A stretch of 64,000 nucleotides of DNA from Enoplolaimus lenunculus. Lineage: Eukaryota > Nematoda > Enoplea > Enoplida > Thoracostomopsidae. The position numbers were made by a program, and so were the translations under genes. Positions 23,067 through 35,810 of this stretch are shown one piece after another. Position 1 is the first letter of the stretch. Every line of letters begins with the position of its first letter. A model generated the notes under the pieces. That model ran no database searches. It had not been told where the DNA came from and saw nothing but the letters and a program-made list of their open reading frames with translations. The stretch lies in the NCBI GenBank assembly GCA_030248215.1, contig JASANG010001625.1, positions 82,733 to 146,732 of the forward strand, written 5' to 3'.

Positions 23067-23408
23067 TCAAGAGTGGATGATCACTCTTTATAAGAAGAGT
23101 GTCCAACTGGGTACATTCTGTGTATTAAAGAATGTACCCGGCACGTGTTGCGTGTTTTTGGCCTACCCCCCTTATTTAGGGGATCTGTATGTAGTTTTGT
23201 ATCGTATCGTAGTAATGCTATGAGCTAATTGTACCCCCCTTGTTTAAGGGGGGTAGGTGTACTGAAGCATACTGTTAATCTCTTGCTTAAACCCCCCCTG
23301 ATTAAGGGGCGTAGGCGAAAAACGCAACGCGTACCGGGTACATTCTTTAATACACAGAATGTACCCAGTTGCACACTCTTGTTATAAAGAGTGATCATTC
23401 ACTCTTGG
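23067..23408. mobile_element. Family K MITE with 80-90 bp inverted repeats, copy 1
   Basis: Left arm tcaagagtggatgatcactc, ctgggtacattctgtgtatt, aaagaatgtacccgg; the right arm is its reverse complement, ending tcactcttgg. The centre has taccccccttgtttaagggg-type foldbacks. Flanks tatca and tgtca could be a 5-bp target duplication with one change. A copy at 56.1 kb is very similar. Confidence 0.85.
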
Positions 23409-23413
23409 TGTCA

Positions 23414-26079
23414 TGAAGACCTTTTTTCGTTCGAGTTATGTGCTGATTATCTCTATTCAGAATTATTATATTAATTTCTTTCATCTGAGATGTAATTTCA
23501 AGCGTGTAATCTAGCCCCGAACTCTCGGATACGTTACGTTTACGATCACGGCTGGATTACAAGAGCTTGGGGCTCGACCCCGAGGGTGTTGTCAGGTTCA
23601 GTGTAAATATTTCGTCCGGAACTGCACATACGCATACATAATCTATATAATTAAAGCTGGAACGTCCTGTATATTACTGGCAACTCAATCTTATATTCTG
23701 CAACACCCGTAAGTCAGCTGACCTCGCTATGGACATATAGTTTAGGTTTTTAAATGACTTACAAGCGAGGCTGACGCTTTTAGTTGGCAGGATCAAAATT
23801 TTTCTATTGGAGTGATACTTGGACTCTACTGGCTACGGACTCGCGTTCTGCACACGAAACGTCAGCGTTGCAAATTTTGCAACACCGTTAACTAGTAAAC
23901 ACTCGTGTTTTAATTTCAGGTTATAAATTTTACACTGAATTGCTGCAATATTAATAATGTATATAATACTCCCGGCCGAAAAACCAATCTTTAAATTTTG
24001 AAACCACGGGATATTTTATAAAACCCTATTGACCGTTTAAACCGTACCCAGTATGACGTTTCAACAATGTGACATGAATCACTGATATCAACATAAAGCG
24101 GCCTCATAATCGAACTAATTAAGCGGACGAAACCTACTGGTGGTACATTGGAACACCTGGGGTCCTCACTGCCGGATTCCAATCCTTTGTTTAATCTAGC
24201 GGGCGATGATCTAAATCAAGTACCGTATACAACATGTGTTAGATGTCTATTACCGGATTTTGGAAAAGCAGGCGCAATATTGTATACAAAATCGGATCGG
24301 GGTATTTTCTTGTGTTCGCAAGTCAAAAGGTTCTTATGAGAAAACCAGATAAAAATAGTAAGGTGAGTTTAACCCCTAAACCCGCCTCGCTATGTCCTTG
24401 GGGATACATGAGATGAAAATATAATTTTCATTCGGCGAAGTTGTATATTTTTACAGTGAACTCCTGGTTAATACGCGACGACAGCCAGGAAGTGGGGGGG
24501 GGCGCCGCGCCTACAGAGGCTGCGGTTTCCGCCACTTCAGCTGCCACAGGAAGAAATTCAGAAAAATTTTCGGTAACATACCAGATTCAGCGACCGCTGG
24601 AATCCAGTGATGTTCAGGATTAAAACTGCTTTTGCTCTGAACAGGAATCAAAACTAAAATTTTGAATTTAGTACAAAATTCCGTTTGGTTTCTCGCTCGC
24701 ATAGCTCCGCAGCGTTTGTCACTACTATCTAATGCGTGGCCTCCAGCATAAATTTGTGAACCTAAAACTGGTTTTCGTCAAAATTACCAATGGCTTCACG
24801 ATCGCTGCGCTAGCGATGTTTTGTTCAGTATTACATATATATTTCAAAACTGTATATTTAAGCATTTTAAAAAAATCACAAATACAACTCTTCAGTTCTT
24901 TAGAATGCCTTCGACATTTGTAAAAATTCACTTTTTTAAAACAAAACATGGTTTCATGTGGGGGTGTATACAGGGTGGTTATATGGGTTGTACGTATTCT
25001 TATCGATATTTCTAGAGAAGTAGTAAAAATTAACATTGTTTACCGGCTTTAGCCTGCTAAGTACTGGAGACTTCAGTACCCCGAATTGATACCAAGCTAT
25101 TTAATTCAGTAACCAATTTTTAATACATTTTATTTTTCGTACATCCGATTTTTAATGTAATGATAAATGTGTTCTCCAACCTAATTCTTGCCTGTAATCG
25201 CCGGAACCATTAGCCGCGCAACGCCGGCTAGCTGAACTACGTCTGGACTATACTGCCACATGGGTCGGGGCTAAGAGTCTCATATCCTTGCGTTTCCTGC
25301 CCCTGGATAAAGTGTCTGACCACTGGCGGGCTATTTCCTCAGCCATTCGGTGGGCACGAAAAATATTGAAGTACGGGGGGAATAATGTTTTGGTAAAAGA
25401 ATTTGGTTTAAAAGGAAAAAATCGGGGACACGCACCGTCCATTTCTAGGACTGTAGAAACTTTTAGACATCACGATCGAGAAACACAAAAAAGCCCAAAA
25501 ACGAGACAAAAGAAAGACGGAAAAAAATTTACAAACAGTGTGCAGTTTGAATCCGGACGATAACAAATTCCCATCCTAAGTCAACCTATTCCGAATTTAA
25601 GTATTCCTATTTCAGATTAAACATTAATACTACAGCAAAATTAAAGAACCCCCTGAGCGATAATTTACCGCAATTACTGGGTAAATTTTTCAAAATACTA
25701 TTAATTCAAAAGCCTGCACCCTAGGGTATCCCTACAATACTGATTTTCCTTTTAAGAAATAGCCCCAAACAGATTTACCGGGGGCATTTCATTTTATGAA
25801 TAGGCAACGGTGATGACAAAATTTATAGCAATTAATCAATCCACACGACAAATACATGGCTACCACAAAAAATTCACCAAAACATGCTATACATTTTTAC
25901 GACGCAGGAACAGTTAGTTCAAATTACACAGGAAGTTTGAATGAATCAGGAAGCAGTTGTATAATTTGTTTGTTTATTTCAATTTTCCATACCCACTAAT
26001 TCGACTTAGACATGCTGAATAAATTTTTCCAACAAAAGCAATATAATACCTATTGAAAACAATATACTATTTGTTTCCA
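23414..26079. other. No convincing gene
   Basis: Contains a box B-like ggggctcgaccccgag at about 23570, a G-run (gtgggggggggcgccgcgcc) near 24490, and open frames at 24.15-24.7 and 25.3-25.56 kb that lack splice signals and recognisable motifs. I assign no function. Confidence 0.35.
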
Positions 26080-26279
26080 CACTGCAAGAAATGGTGAGTC
26101 AAATTGACTTTCTCCGAAATAGGCTTTTCCTGACGACACAAACTGAGTCAAAATTCGACTCCGCCAGAGTCAAACTGAGTCGAACTTGACTCTTGCGGAG
26201 TCAAATTTTGACTCAGATTGTATAGTCAGCAAAAGCCTACTACTGAGTGAGTCAATTTGACTCACCACTTTTTGCAGTG
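26080..26279. mobile_element. Family F MITE, 200 bp
   Basis: Termini cactgcaagaaatggtgagt and, inverted, actcaccactttttgcagtg give about 30 bp of inverted repeat, continuing through caaattgact. The interior repeats TTTGACTC / GAGTCAAA words many times in both orientations. Confidence 0.8.
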
Positions 26280-26281
26280 CA

Positions 26282-26488
26282 CGGCTGTGCCAATACAAGG
26301 TGGGATAGGGAAAAGTAGCGCCCTAAACTTTCCTGATCCAAAAATAATACCGGCTGTGCCAATACAAGGTGGGATATGGAAAAGTAGCGCCCTAAACTTT
26401 CCTGATCCAAAAATAATACCGGCTGTGCCAATACAAGGTGGGATAGGGAAAAGTAGCGCCCTAAACTTTCCTGATCCAAAAATAATAC
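26282..26488. repeat. Minisatellite, 69 bp x 3
   Basis: Three near-identical 69-bp units start at 26282, 26351 and 26420 (each begins cggctgtgccaatacaaggt); one unit has tatgg where the others have taggg. 69 is a multiple of three, so frames on both strands stay open through it; this looks incidental. It directly abuts the family F element. Confidence 0.95.
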
Positions 26489-26499
26489 CATCATGGCTG

Positions 26500-28030
26500 C
26501 TTGACATCAAACACCATTTTTCCCGCTCGCTTCGATCGATTGCAAAAAACTTCTGCACAAAGTTAAAGGTGCTGTACACTACACAAAGTGAAATCTTCGT
26601 TATACCAATGATATATGTATAACTGTATATATACATATATAGGTATATTCATGTATTGCGACGAATTTGATGCTCACCACCGTTACCCATTTATAAATTG
26701 AAAAAACCCCGTAAAATCCGTTTGGGGCTGTTTCTTACGAGGGACACCAGTGTCATATTATTGTTGCTTCGGGGCACACCTGGTTGAAGTTTTGAAGAGG
26801 GCGGATGAGAATCTCAAAGCCAAATATGTTTTAGTAGCTTTGAGAAGACATATATTCACTTCATTAAAAAACCAGATATATATACTTACACAAAAGCTGC
26901 TAAGTTTTAAGGTTTTGTTCACATCTTGGATTTCGTACTCGATAACTTCACGGTTCAGTTTTCATGAAAATTGATGATACGAATATTTTCAGATTACATT
27001 ATCTTACAAGTTCTCGAAAGTTCCAGTGCACAGTTTTTTTTCGAATTTAACAATTTAAACCAATGCTGATTTTTTAAACAATATTGGCCCAACCTAACGT
27101 GTTGCTCAGATCATGGCAGTATTAACTCGAAAGCCTACGCTTACAAGTTTAATGACAACCGAGAAATATTGCCTCCCGTAATTTTTGAATATTTTGATTT
27201 TAAAAATTAAAAAAATTACCTTTTCCGCAATGCGATACCGTTCCGAAATCAAACTTTTCGCTACTCTTCGGGCTTTATTGGTAAAGTTTGTCCACTTTAT
27301 GAAATGACATTTGTACACTCAGAGGGCAGCAAAAACTTGTACTTTAGCAAATACCTCAACTCTCTGATATAGGACGTTGGAACTATTAGCATTATTCACG
27401 ATTAATGGCGTGTGAACTTTGTATTAACGCCGCAAAATGAGTAAAATAAAACATATTTCGTGAAAGTGTAAATACAGCTTGGGTGCCTATGTTATTTTTA
27501 GGTGTGACTTGATTTGAAGCGAGACTAAATTTAAGTAGGCTTGGACTTTAGAAATTTAAACTAATTTTAATGCTTAAATCTTAGAGCTTAGACTTGAGAC
27601 TTATCGTTTGATTTGAGGCTTATTTTGAAGAATTAAGCTTAAGCTTTAGGTAAAACTAAACTTTTTACGCTGAAGTTTAGGCTTAGACCATTGTTGTGGC
27701 ATGCCTCTGTTTCAAAAATATTTCTTTGTTTCAACAAATTTGTCTGAGTATGAAGATTCCAGGTTCTGCAGCTACGTGGGCAATTAATATATTTAACGTA
27801 ATTCAGTCCCAATTATTGCGGTTTTACGAGTTTTAGTAATATATAGTAAATTGCGAGACTAGAATCACTTCAGGCTTTTAATACTATCGATCTTTGATTT
27901 GTTTGTTAAAATTGTTATTGTTCGCTACACCTTTAACATTAGCGCTTAAGCTTAGACTCAGAGTTGGGATTAAAAACGGTTTAAAGTAAACAACTTTTGG
28001 GGCCGTCCCGTTTTCTCGCATGACTGCAAT
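26500..28030. other. No convincing gene; degenerate TTAGGC-like words
   Basis: A short frame at about 26780 (HLVEVLKRADENLKAK) faintly resembles the connection region of LTR-retroelement reverse transcriptase but is isolated. From 27510 to 27690 run many ctta(a/g)(a/g)ctt words, a decayed family C-like core. Confidence 0.35.
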
Positions 28031-28039
28031 ATGCTAAAA

Positions 28040-28140
28040 CTAGAGTTTGGACTAAACCTTTGCTTAGACTTAGGCTTACTTAGGCTTCATTACGCTTATG
28101 TTTAGGCTTTGCGCTAAAAGTAACATTGGCCAAAGATATT
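28040..28140. mobile_element. Family C remnant
   Basis: cttagacttaggcttactta, ggcttcattacgcttatg and taacattggcca at the right end match the family's core and terminus; the left end is degraded. Confidence 0.45.
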
Positions 28141-28542
28141 GAATCGACAGAAATACGAACATTCCAAGCTTCAGATTTAAACTACAGATACTTTTTGACG
28201 GTTAAAAATTTTCTCGATCACTACTTTCATTTGCAAAAATCTTTACTTCAAGCTATAGCCATCCGAAATGAAATCTTGTCTACACAGCTATTCTAACACT
28301 TTATAGCCAAACCTGCGTTTTGTTTGCTTTTCAAATATAATTTCAACGAAACTTGAATAATATTTCAATATTTTTTTGCAAAACATCAAAAGTTACCCGA
28401 CCCACCATGTATGAGCGGAAGACTCAAAAAAACCGATCGGAGCGCATATATTCAACATTAGAGAGAATCAGTTTGATCTCTCACGCTGTGCGTAGAACAC
28501 AGTTGGGGTCCGCAAACAACTCTGGTTGCATTATTTGCTAAC

Positions 28543-28752
28543 GGCCAATGTAAAGAACAGGGGCTGAACAGTGTTATGAGCATATTCCTAAGCCTAAAGC
28601 CTAAGCCTAATCCTAAGCCTAAGCGTAAGAATGAGCATATTCTTAAGCCTAAGCCTAAGCCTAAGTCTAAGCAAAAAATTAGTCTAGAGCTTAAGCTTAC
28701 TCTATTCTAGTCCTACATTATAAACTTTCCGCCCCTGATCTTTACATGGGCC
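28543..28752. mobile_element. Family C MITE (TTAGGC core), best-preserved copy
   Basis: Left end ggccaatgtaaagaacaggg; right end, read inverted, ggcccatgtaaagatcaggg: a 20+ bp terminal inverted repeat. The core holds two runs of (GCCTAA)-type units (cctaagcctaagcctaag) separated by gcgtaagaatgagcatattc, then gcaaaaaattagtctagagc. No coding capacity. Confidence 0.8.
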
Positions 28753-29122
28753 TGCTAAACGAATATAAAACCTGTAAGTACCGACAAATTTGGATTGATG
28801 GGGTACAAGTCCGAAAAAGCGATTAAAATATTGGTTTTAATATGGCATGGCATTGGTAAATCGCTACGAATGTTCACAGTGAGACCGAGTTAATAAGAAA
28901 TATCAATTTGTATTAGGATACTGCGATGCCCTCTGTAGCTCTCTTTTTGGTTATCTTCTTAAACCGATAACTTTTTCGCAAGATTTTGATCAGAGAACAG
29001 GTGGGTCGCAGCGGCGGATCCAAAATCAACGAGCCTCCCATGTGAAGCTGCAATCTGTAATGAATGACGCAAAAGGGTTCGGAAAACGATCGAATTAGAA
29101 CTTTTGTGTTTTTGGCCAATTT

Positions 29123-29281
29123 ACAGAACACGGCCGCAACAGTAGTAAATGCATATTCCTAAGCCCAAGCGTAAACCTAAGCCAAGGTTTAAACGTAAGC
29201 ATAAGCAAAAAATTAGTCTAAAGTTTTATGCTTATTCCAATCCCGTAGAAAAACATTCCGCCGCTACCTTTACATGGACCG
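29123..29281. mobile_element. Family C MITE (TTAGGC core)
   Basis: aacacggccgcaacagtagt, cctaagcccaagcgtaaac, gcaaaaaattagtctaaag, then cgctacctttacatggaccg at the right. Same order as the 28.5 kb copy. Confidence 0.65.
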
Positions 29282-29289
29282 TATATTTT

Positions 29290-31790
29290 ATAAGATATTC
29301 GCTTCAATTTTGTAGTTCGAATGCAAAATTTTCTGACCGCAAAAATGTGAAACACCCCCTCCATGACCCCCAACTGCAGCGCCATTGCTGAAGCTTCAGT
29401 GAAATTTGCGAGTAATCACATTGCCTCAGCTGACATATTTCTGAATTAAACTTTTTCAACCCCAGTGGGATTCCTTAGCGCCCTGGTTTACCTTTTATTT
29501 AGCTCTACGCAGTTGTACTCATGACAGAACCTATTGGGCATAAACCTATGGCGATCGTTGAGTGCACGTAAACGTGACAGTTTTACAGGAATTTCCGAAA
29601 CCTTCCGGTACGATAATTCAAATATAAGCCTCAGTAACTTTTGCATCGCGTTGTTAAAAACTTGGTTGGACAGCAAACATGGACTAATTTGGCCACGCAG
29701 AATAAATAAATATTCTAAAATGATGGAGTCGTAGAAAGTAAACAAAACTCCGAATAGATCTTAATCGAAGGGTTAATATATTAAGACCCGAGATTGCAAC
29801 AGCTTTACACGGATCCGCCAAGTTGTGGCGATCGAGAAGCTGTGAACTAAAAGAATTTTTTAATTGTATGAAGTGATTGCATATACAAACTGGTATGCCT
29901 TTATAAACAATGACAAAGTTGAAAGAGAAGCGATAGAAGATGCGGAAGCTAGCTAAACGTCGTCCTAAGTACAATATTCCTTCATTTAGAACTTCAGTAA
30001 AAGCCATGAATGCAGTGGCGGAACGAGGATTTTTGGGGGTGGGGAGTGGCGGAAGCAGTGGCGATTAACCATATCCAGTCTACTGGCAGTTAATATATAG
30101 TTGTGAATAAGTGACGAAAGTCTCGCGAACGAGAAGCTAGCATTTTATTGGATTTATTAATACAAGGAAATGTTTTGTATTAGCGTATGTCCGGAGGGTG
30201 AATCGATTGTTATAATCTTGTATTTGCATCATAGGTAACATATAAACAGCGCCGCAAGCGAAAATTTTAGGCGTATCAGCGCCAGACACTTTTATAAATA
30301 TAACTATCAATGCTATGTCATTGTCAGACGGAATAGAGGGCGGTTGCTCTCTTTCACCCCCCGCCCCCCTTGTGCAGGAATATTTGAACTGTTGTCCATG
30401 GCTGAAACCCCAGAAAATAATTTCTCACAACAATACAGGCACTACATAAAAGCACTATACCATCTATTTTATATCAAATGATAAGCATTGTACTAGAATA
30501 AAACACTCACTAAACTATAGAATGTATAGAGCTATCTCATCACCAAATTAAAGTCTGAGCCAATCTAATATTTTTTATCTCGGAAAATTACCTAGCTACC
30601 ATTTATGCTCTCACTAGACAACATAGTATTTTTGTGATTAATAAACTTTGATATATGGTCATCTACTTGTATAAACCCGGGCTCTCACTTTAAAGAGAAG
30701 ACATAGAGATTTCTTAAATAAAACTACAGGTAAAAATTTTCAGAATTGTACGTCAAATACAATTTAATTCCGTCTGCAGCAGCCCCTGAAAATCGGGGGA
30801 AACAGGCATGACAAGAGTATACCTTTGATCTGGTACGATTATTACTAACAATCATTTGTATTACTATTTACAGGTTCTACAGTTTGGTATAAAAACGAAA
30901 ATTAGTGATTTTACTTAATGAAAAAGTTGAAAACAAACAAAGGTAAATGGTGACAGTTTCCTATAATTAGCAAACTTCTAAAAGTTTTTAACTGGAAAAC
31001 TGGTTGAGCAAAATTGCCAACCTGATTCTCCGGTTTGGTTTAGCCTCAATGTCAATCAACTGTAACGCTATCAAACTTTACCGTGGCTTTTCAAGCCAAT
31101 GGTACATCTGTGCTGAGTATGCTTTACAGTATTCCTGACAGCAGAGGGATAGTTTTTCTGCTTTCATCTTGTGAAAAATTGAGAATTTCTGAAGTATTCG
31201 TGCGTCCCGAAATGTGACAAACGAGCAATACAAGTTTCTGTTGTTTTGAAAAATTAAACAGAGTGTCTCTGGCTGAGGACAGCTGCAAGTGTACATCCGA
31301 TATGATCAACACAACAGAACAGACAAAGCCTTTTCGACGAAAATGATTACTTCTGACGCGGTGGTGACAGTGAGAAATGTTAATTAAAAGTCGGCGGCCA
31401 GTGGTTTTAGCCACTGCCATATAAGCATTCTTGTTTTTTGATGTAACACAGTACAACGGGGCATTAGAACGTTTCAGCTATTAGCCAAGGTATGACAATT
31501 TAATTTGTCGCGCGTGTAGGCAAAGGGGGCAAGCAGGATTCACCCGTTCCAACAAGAATTTGACTTCTTGATAATTTTTAGCTATTTTTGGAAGCCATAA
31601 CATTCACGTATATATTTCGCCGGAATGTTTTGTGCTTCCTCATAGCATGATGAAGAGGTAACGCTCCTTGTAACCTGTTCCACTGATTTGCAACCGAAAA
31701 ACTAGTTATGTTTCGGTATGACAAGAGATACTTTCAATATGTGTTTTTACGCGTTTTAGTGTAAACTTAGTAGATTATAAAGAGTACATA
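29290..31790. other. No convincing gene; one family A trace
   Basis: Long-ish frames overlap on both strands at 29.5-30.0 kb but lack matching splice sites or recognisable domains. A family A-like start (gtgtaggcaaagggggcaag) is at about 31513. Elsewhere nothing identifiable. Confidence 0.35.
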
Positions 31791-31793
31791 GCT

Positions 31794-32166
31794 ACTAGGG
31801 TACAACCGGGGGTCTACTTCCGGCTCCGGCAGAATATCATGTTGTGGCTTCGGCTGTCGTAAGAATTCTGTCGCAGGATCCGGCAATTTCTGTTGTGAAA
31901 TTTTTCGTAGTTTAACAAAATTTGTATTGTTCGGTGCGTTATGATTTAACTTTCGTTTAATTTTTTACAGTTTAATTGTTGTGAATTATTAAAAACAAGC
32001 CTAAATCCAAAATTATTAACAGCACTTAGCACTTTGCAGATATTTGCTTCAGTTAGCCAATCAAACATTGCTTTAACTACATAATTTCACTTACCATGGG
32101 CTCCGGTTTAGGCAAATTTTGTTGCCCTCTGGCTCCGGTATTTTCACCCCCGGTTGCACCCTGATA
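31794..32166. mobile_element. Family E MITE, copy 1
   Basis: Left end agggtacaaccgggggtcta; right end ccccggttgcaccctgatag, inverted to each other. The inside repeats ggctccgg/tccggcag words. About 370 bp. Confidence 0.7.
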
Positions 32167-32481
32167 GCTACATATAGTGGATGGTCTGAAAACAGAGGTC
32201 TGTATGCGGTTCCGGTACAAAATCAACATCTGGTCGATGTTCTGGTACTATTTACGCTGGAGGTTATCTGCTAGTTCGGTAACAAAAACCTTTTACCGTT
32301 CAAATTATTTTGATCAATGATTTATATTAATTTTGAGATTTTTAATTTTTATTTGCTGGAGTTTGTACACAAATAATATCTTATTAGCAATTATTGACAA
32401 ACGCTTAATAGAATATATACTACTAGAATTTGCAGCTCATGTTTATGACGGAGGCCTGTCCACTGAGAAACGAGGACACTG

Positions 32482-32725
32482 CACTGTAAATCCCGGTGAA
32501 TCAATTTTAATTCAGAACGAGTTGAAGCACTGAGTTTGAATTAAGTCTTTCGGAAGTGAGAATTCTGAATTGATTAAAATCATTCTGAATTAAATTTATA
32601 TATTCGCAATTAACAAAACCAACTCAGGGTGAGTTAACGTTTGCTGTTATTAATTCAGAAATAACTAGCGACTAACACGGTCTCTGAGTCTGAGTTGATT
32701 AATTTACTCACTGGAATTTTACAGC
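32482..32725. mobile_element. Family G MITE, 244 bp
   Basis: Left cactgtaaatcccggtgaat, right (inverted) gctgtaaaattccagtgagt; similarity continues with AATTTTAATTCAG-type words. The interior is made of repeated TGAATTAA / TTAATTCA in both orientations. Confidence 0.7.
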
Positions 32726-32729
32726 ATGA

Positions 32730-33585
32730 AGGATTGAAGATTCTTGTTGACATACCCCGATTGTTTAAGCGAGTAAAATAAGCAATTTCGACATCATTAT
32801 AGCTACTTCTAAGCGTGTCATCGACACAGATTATTTTTTATGGCATTTTCGTGAATCCTATGATTAATTATAAGGACGACAGTAATTATTGCGTGCTTAC
32901 AATGATTGAGTATTTTAGTTTTCGAGCGAAATATACATAATTGGGAGGCAATAACAAGTCAAAGGTTGACGATATTAAGTCTGCAAATTTAACGCTAAAA
33001 GCTTAACGATTGTAAGTCGGGACTACGTAGAGAACAAAAAACCTTATATATTGAATATGAATTTACATCGTTGGGCATAAGCAATGCGAGGTAGAAAGTG
33101 ATTCAAAATGTTGTAAAGAAATTTCATGGTAGATCTTGGTTAAATAAATCAGGAAACGAGTGGCGAATGCAGGATTTTTCGATGAGAGCATGTTTTTTTG
33201 CATTTTGAAATTTTAAAACTTTTTCATGCGTTTTGGACAAACATTTCGGCCAGAATTCAACATGTAAGAATAAGAATTTAAGTCTATGATTGAATGTAAG
33301 TGGTTGCTAAAGATCAAACAAGTCTAGATCCCAGCGGACAATTTTGTGTCTCAGTGGCTGGGCTAATCGAATCGCACTTAAGCGTTTACTTAAGTTATAC
33401 ATTAGTAATTACTTAAGTCGCCGGCCTAGTACGTATATATTGAATACTTAACTTTTTTTACCAAAAACAAAAAGTAATTATATATAAACTTAGTTTAAGT
33501 ACGCTTTTAAAAACGGCCAAATGGTAAAGCAATTAATTACAAACATTACTTAAGTACGAAGTTGTACTTAGAGTAAGTAGGGTTT
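32730..33585. other. No gene; acttaag-rich stretch
   Basis: At 33365-33590 the word acttaag / cttaagt occurs about eight times in both orientations, suggesting another decayed foldback element. No termini could be fixed. Confidence 0.35.
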
Positions 33586-33588
33586 TAG

Positions 33589-33721
33589 GGCCCATGTATA
33601 GAACAGGGCCGGAACAGTAGTATAAGCATATTCAAACCTAAGCAAAAAATAGTCTAAAGCTGAAACTGTCTCTATTATAGCCCCTCCGGAAAACGATCCA
33701 TCCCTGTTCTATACATGGGCC
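33589..33721. mobile_element. Family C MITE, 133-bp short form
   Basis: Ends ggcccatgtatagaacaggg and the exact reverse complement ccctgttctatacatgggcc: a perfect 20-bp terminal inverted repeat. The TTAGGC core is reduced to caaacctaagcaaaaaatag. This short copy defines the family's ends. Confidence 0.85.
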
Positions 33722-34245
33722 GGTTTCAGAAGCCCAGCTAATGTTGGATGAACAGATTGGGCCTACGTAAGCAAAACTACCTTTTGGTAATAAGATCAAA
33801 ATACTGACAGTTCTGGGATTTTTGTAAAAAACTTTTTAACTGCTGAAACTAGTTCTAGGCCCATTCTTGTGTTTTTATATGGTCAACGAGACTGCCGTCG
33901 AAACAATCGGCTATAAAAGGTATATGCCTTTCGAAATTTTTACTAGATGAGAATGATATTTGGTATTAATGGCGTATATTTGTAGATGGCATGGGATGGG
34001 GAGAATATACGTATTGTTTTCCGAAATTTCTGAAGACACTACTGAAACTTTTTTACAAGCACAAGAATAAGTGCTCGATTTTAAATGTGAAAAAATATTT
34101 TTTCCAATGAAATAGTTTTCGCTTTCGTATTTCTGGGTTTTAAAAGGTTCTATGAATTATTAACGTACTGTATCCTAGGGGCCAAATTTTTGACCGCTTG
34201 GTAAATTTCAGCTTTCAAAAATATTTCTTTCGTGATACAAACAAC

Positions 34246-34446
34246 GGCCCATGTTACTTTTATTGCCGCCCCGGTTTCTGGTGGATCTCTAAAAGAGTAG
34301 GCATACATTCTAGACTACATTTTTGCTCAGTCTTAGGTATATGCTTAGGCTTAGGCTTAGGAATACACTTTTGCAACGCTTAGGCCTAGACGTAGGCTTA
34401 GGAATACGCTTAATGGACTGCTACGGTCCTAAAAGTAACATTGGCC
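34246..34446. mobile_element. Family C MITE (TTAGGC core)
   Basis: Left ggcccatgttacttttattg, right cctaaaagtaacattggcc, inverted repeats of about 18 bp; core taggcttaggcttaggaat and gcctagacgtaggcttagga. A subfamily with ggcccatgttactttt ends, as at 37.7 kb. Confidence 0.75.
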
Positions 34447-34748
34447 TAAACAACTATCGACCTCCCGAAATATTAAAATCCTGACCGCATCTCTAAATGA
34501 GACCTTTGGAAGAAAGCTTATTAGTTTTGATAATGTGCTCTACCAAACTGTTGCCGAAACGGACGGGAAACAGAAAGCCAAACAGATCTACACGAGGGAA
34601 ATCGAAAAACCAACGATGTAAAGAACATTATATTTAATTAACCTTTGAGAGTCAACAAGTAGGTAATATAACTGATTTCTGATATTTTAAAACCTGCAAT
34701 GCACAAGGGATTGGGTGATGCATTCTGCATGCATCAACCATTGCTTAT

Positions 34749-35145
34749 CAGGGTACAATCGGAGGTCTGTCTCCTGCTCCGGCTACGGCAGAAAATCAAC
34801 CTCCGGCTTTAATTCCGGTGGAATTTTTTCCGGAGGTTCTGGTAATCTCAGGAGTGAAATTTTGCATAGTTTTACAAAATTTTATCTGTATGGCGCGTTT
34901 TGTTTAACCCTTTGGCAGAATTTGGCGCGTTTCGTTTTAACGTTTGCAGAATTTTGAAAAAAATTGCCGAGATTTTGTACAAAATAAGCGTGAAACCAAA
35001 CAATTTAACACCACATTACAGATATTTGGTAAAATTAACAAATTAAACACCATTTCAACTACCGAATTTTACCTCACCCACGGCTTCCCTTCCCGCTGCT
35101 GCATCGGCGTCGGCATTTTCACCTCCGTTTGCACCCTGATACATA
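34749..35145. mobile_element. Family E MITE, copy 2
   Basis: Left atcagggtacaatcggaggt, right cacctccgtttgcaccctga. The interior matches the 31.8 kb copy (ctccggctacggcag; gaaattttgcatagttttac). Confidence 0.7.
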
Positions 35146-35339
35146 TCACTCTCAATATAGACTAGGATTGTTTGTTCAATACCTTTGTGTGCAACGCCAA
35201 TAACCATCTGTGTGCAATTCTCACGTTTGCAGCACCTATTACCAGTTGATAACTCGAACAACTGTTGCTCTAAAAACGGTGAGTATAAAAATTTAGAACC
35301 ATTGTTTCCGGTTTGCAAACATCGGCTACGCCTCTAAAC

Positions 35340-35810
35340 TTTTTCTACCAACCAAAAGGAATCATACCTACGCTTGAACTTTCCACTTTTTCACTTTTCC
35401 GGTTTTCCGAACAGAACCACGTATCCCAATTTTTCAGACAAACCATGTTCCTTCCCTGCCAGACATTGAGAAAGTCTATACGTTTTCTTTTCCACTTTTC
35501 CCGTTTGCCGGAATTCGCATACACCTACAACTTTCCCTACAAACCCAAAGGAATCGAATACGTACGCTTGAATTTTACACTTTTGCACTTTACTCGTTTT
35601 CCAAACCGAACCACCCATCCCAATTTTTCAGACAAAGTAACCAAATCATTCCTATCTTGCCACACCTAAAGAAACAATATACGTTTAACTTTTCCACTTT
35701 TCCAGGTTTCCGGAACTCGCATAAACTTCTAAGTTTACCTACCAAACTGGAAATATTCAGGTGTCTGAATATTCCACTTTTCTAGTTTTCCCAGCCAAAA
35801 TAATTCTTGT
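35340..35810 (+). repeat. Tandem array of ~195 bp diverged units
   Basis: The phrase accaacc/caaaccc-aaaggaatc followed by acgcttgaa(c/t)ttt(c/a)cac and a 'ccgttttcc(g/a)aac' segment starts near 35346 and again near 35539; a third partial unit starts near 35738. About 2.4 units. A 118-codon frame overlaps but is not supported as protein. Confidence 0.6.

Noticed and set aside
26252..26636. 121- and 124-codon frames on both strands with 23-residue repeats
   Set aside because: Produced by the 69-bp minisatellite, whose length is a multiple of three.
26750..26974. Frame with HLVEVLKRADENLKAK, reminiscent of LTR-retroelement reverse transcriptase
   Set aside because: Too short, and none of the neighbouring RT blocks is present on either side.
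27220..27318. Minus-strand 33-codon frame ending at a gtaatt donor
   Set aside because: No acceptor or partner exon and no recognisable protein; the downstream frame is AT-rich noise.
29488..30007. Overlapping 66-107 codon frames on both strands
   Set aside because: No splice sites that join them, no conserved motif, and hydrophobic composition expected from AT-rich DNA.
35313..35669. 118-codon plus-strand frame
   Set aside because: Coincides with the ~195-bp tandem array and simply reads the repeat.
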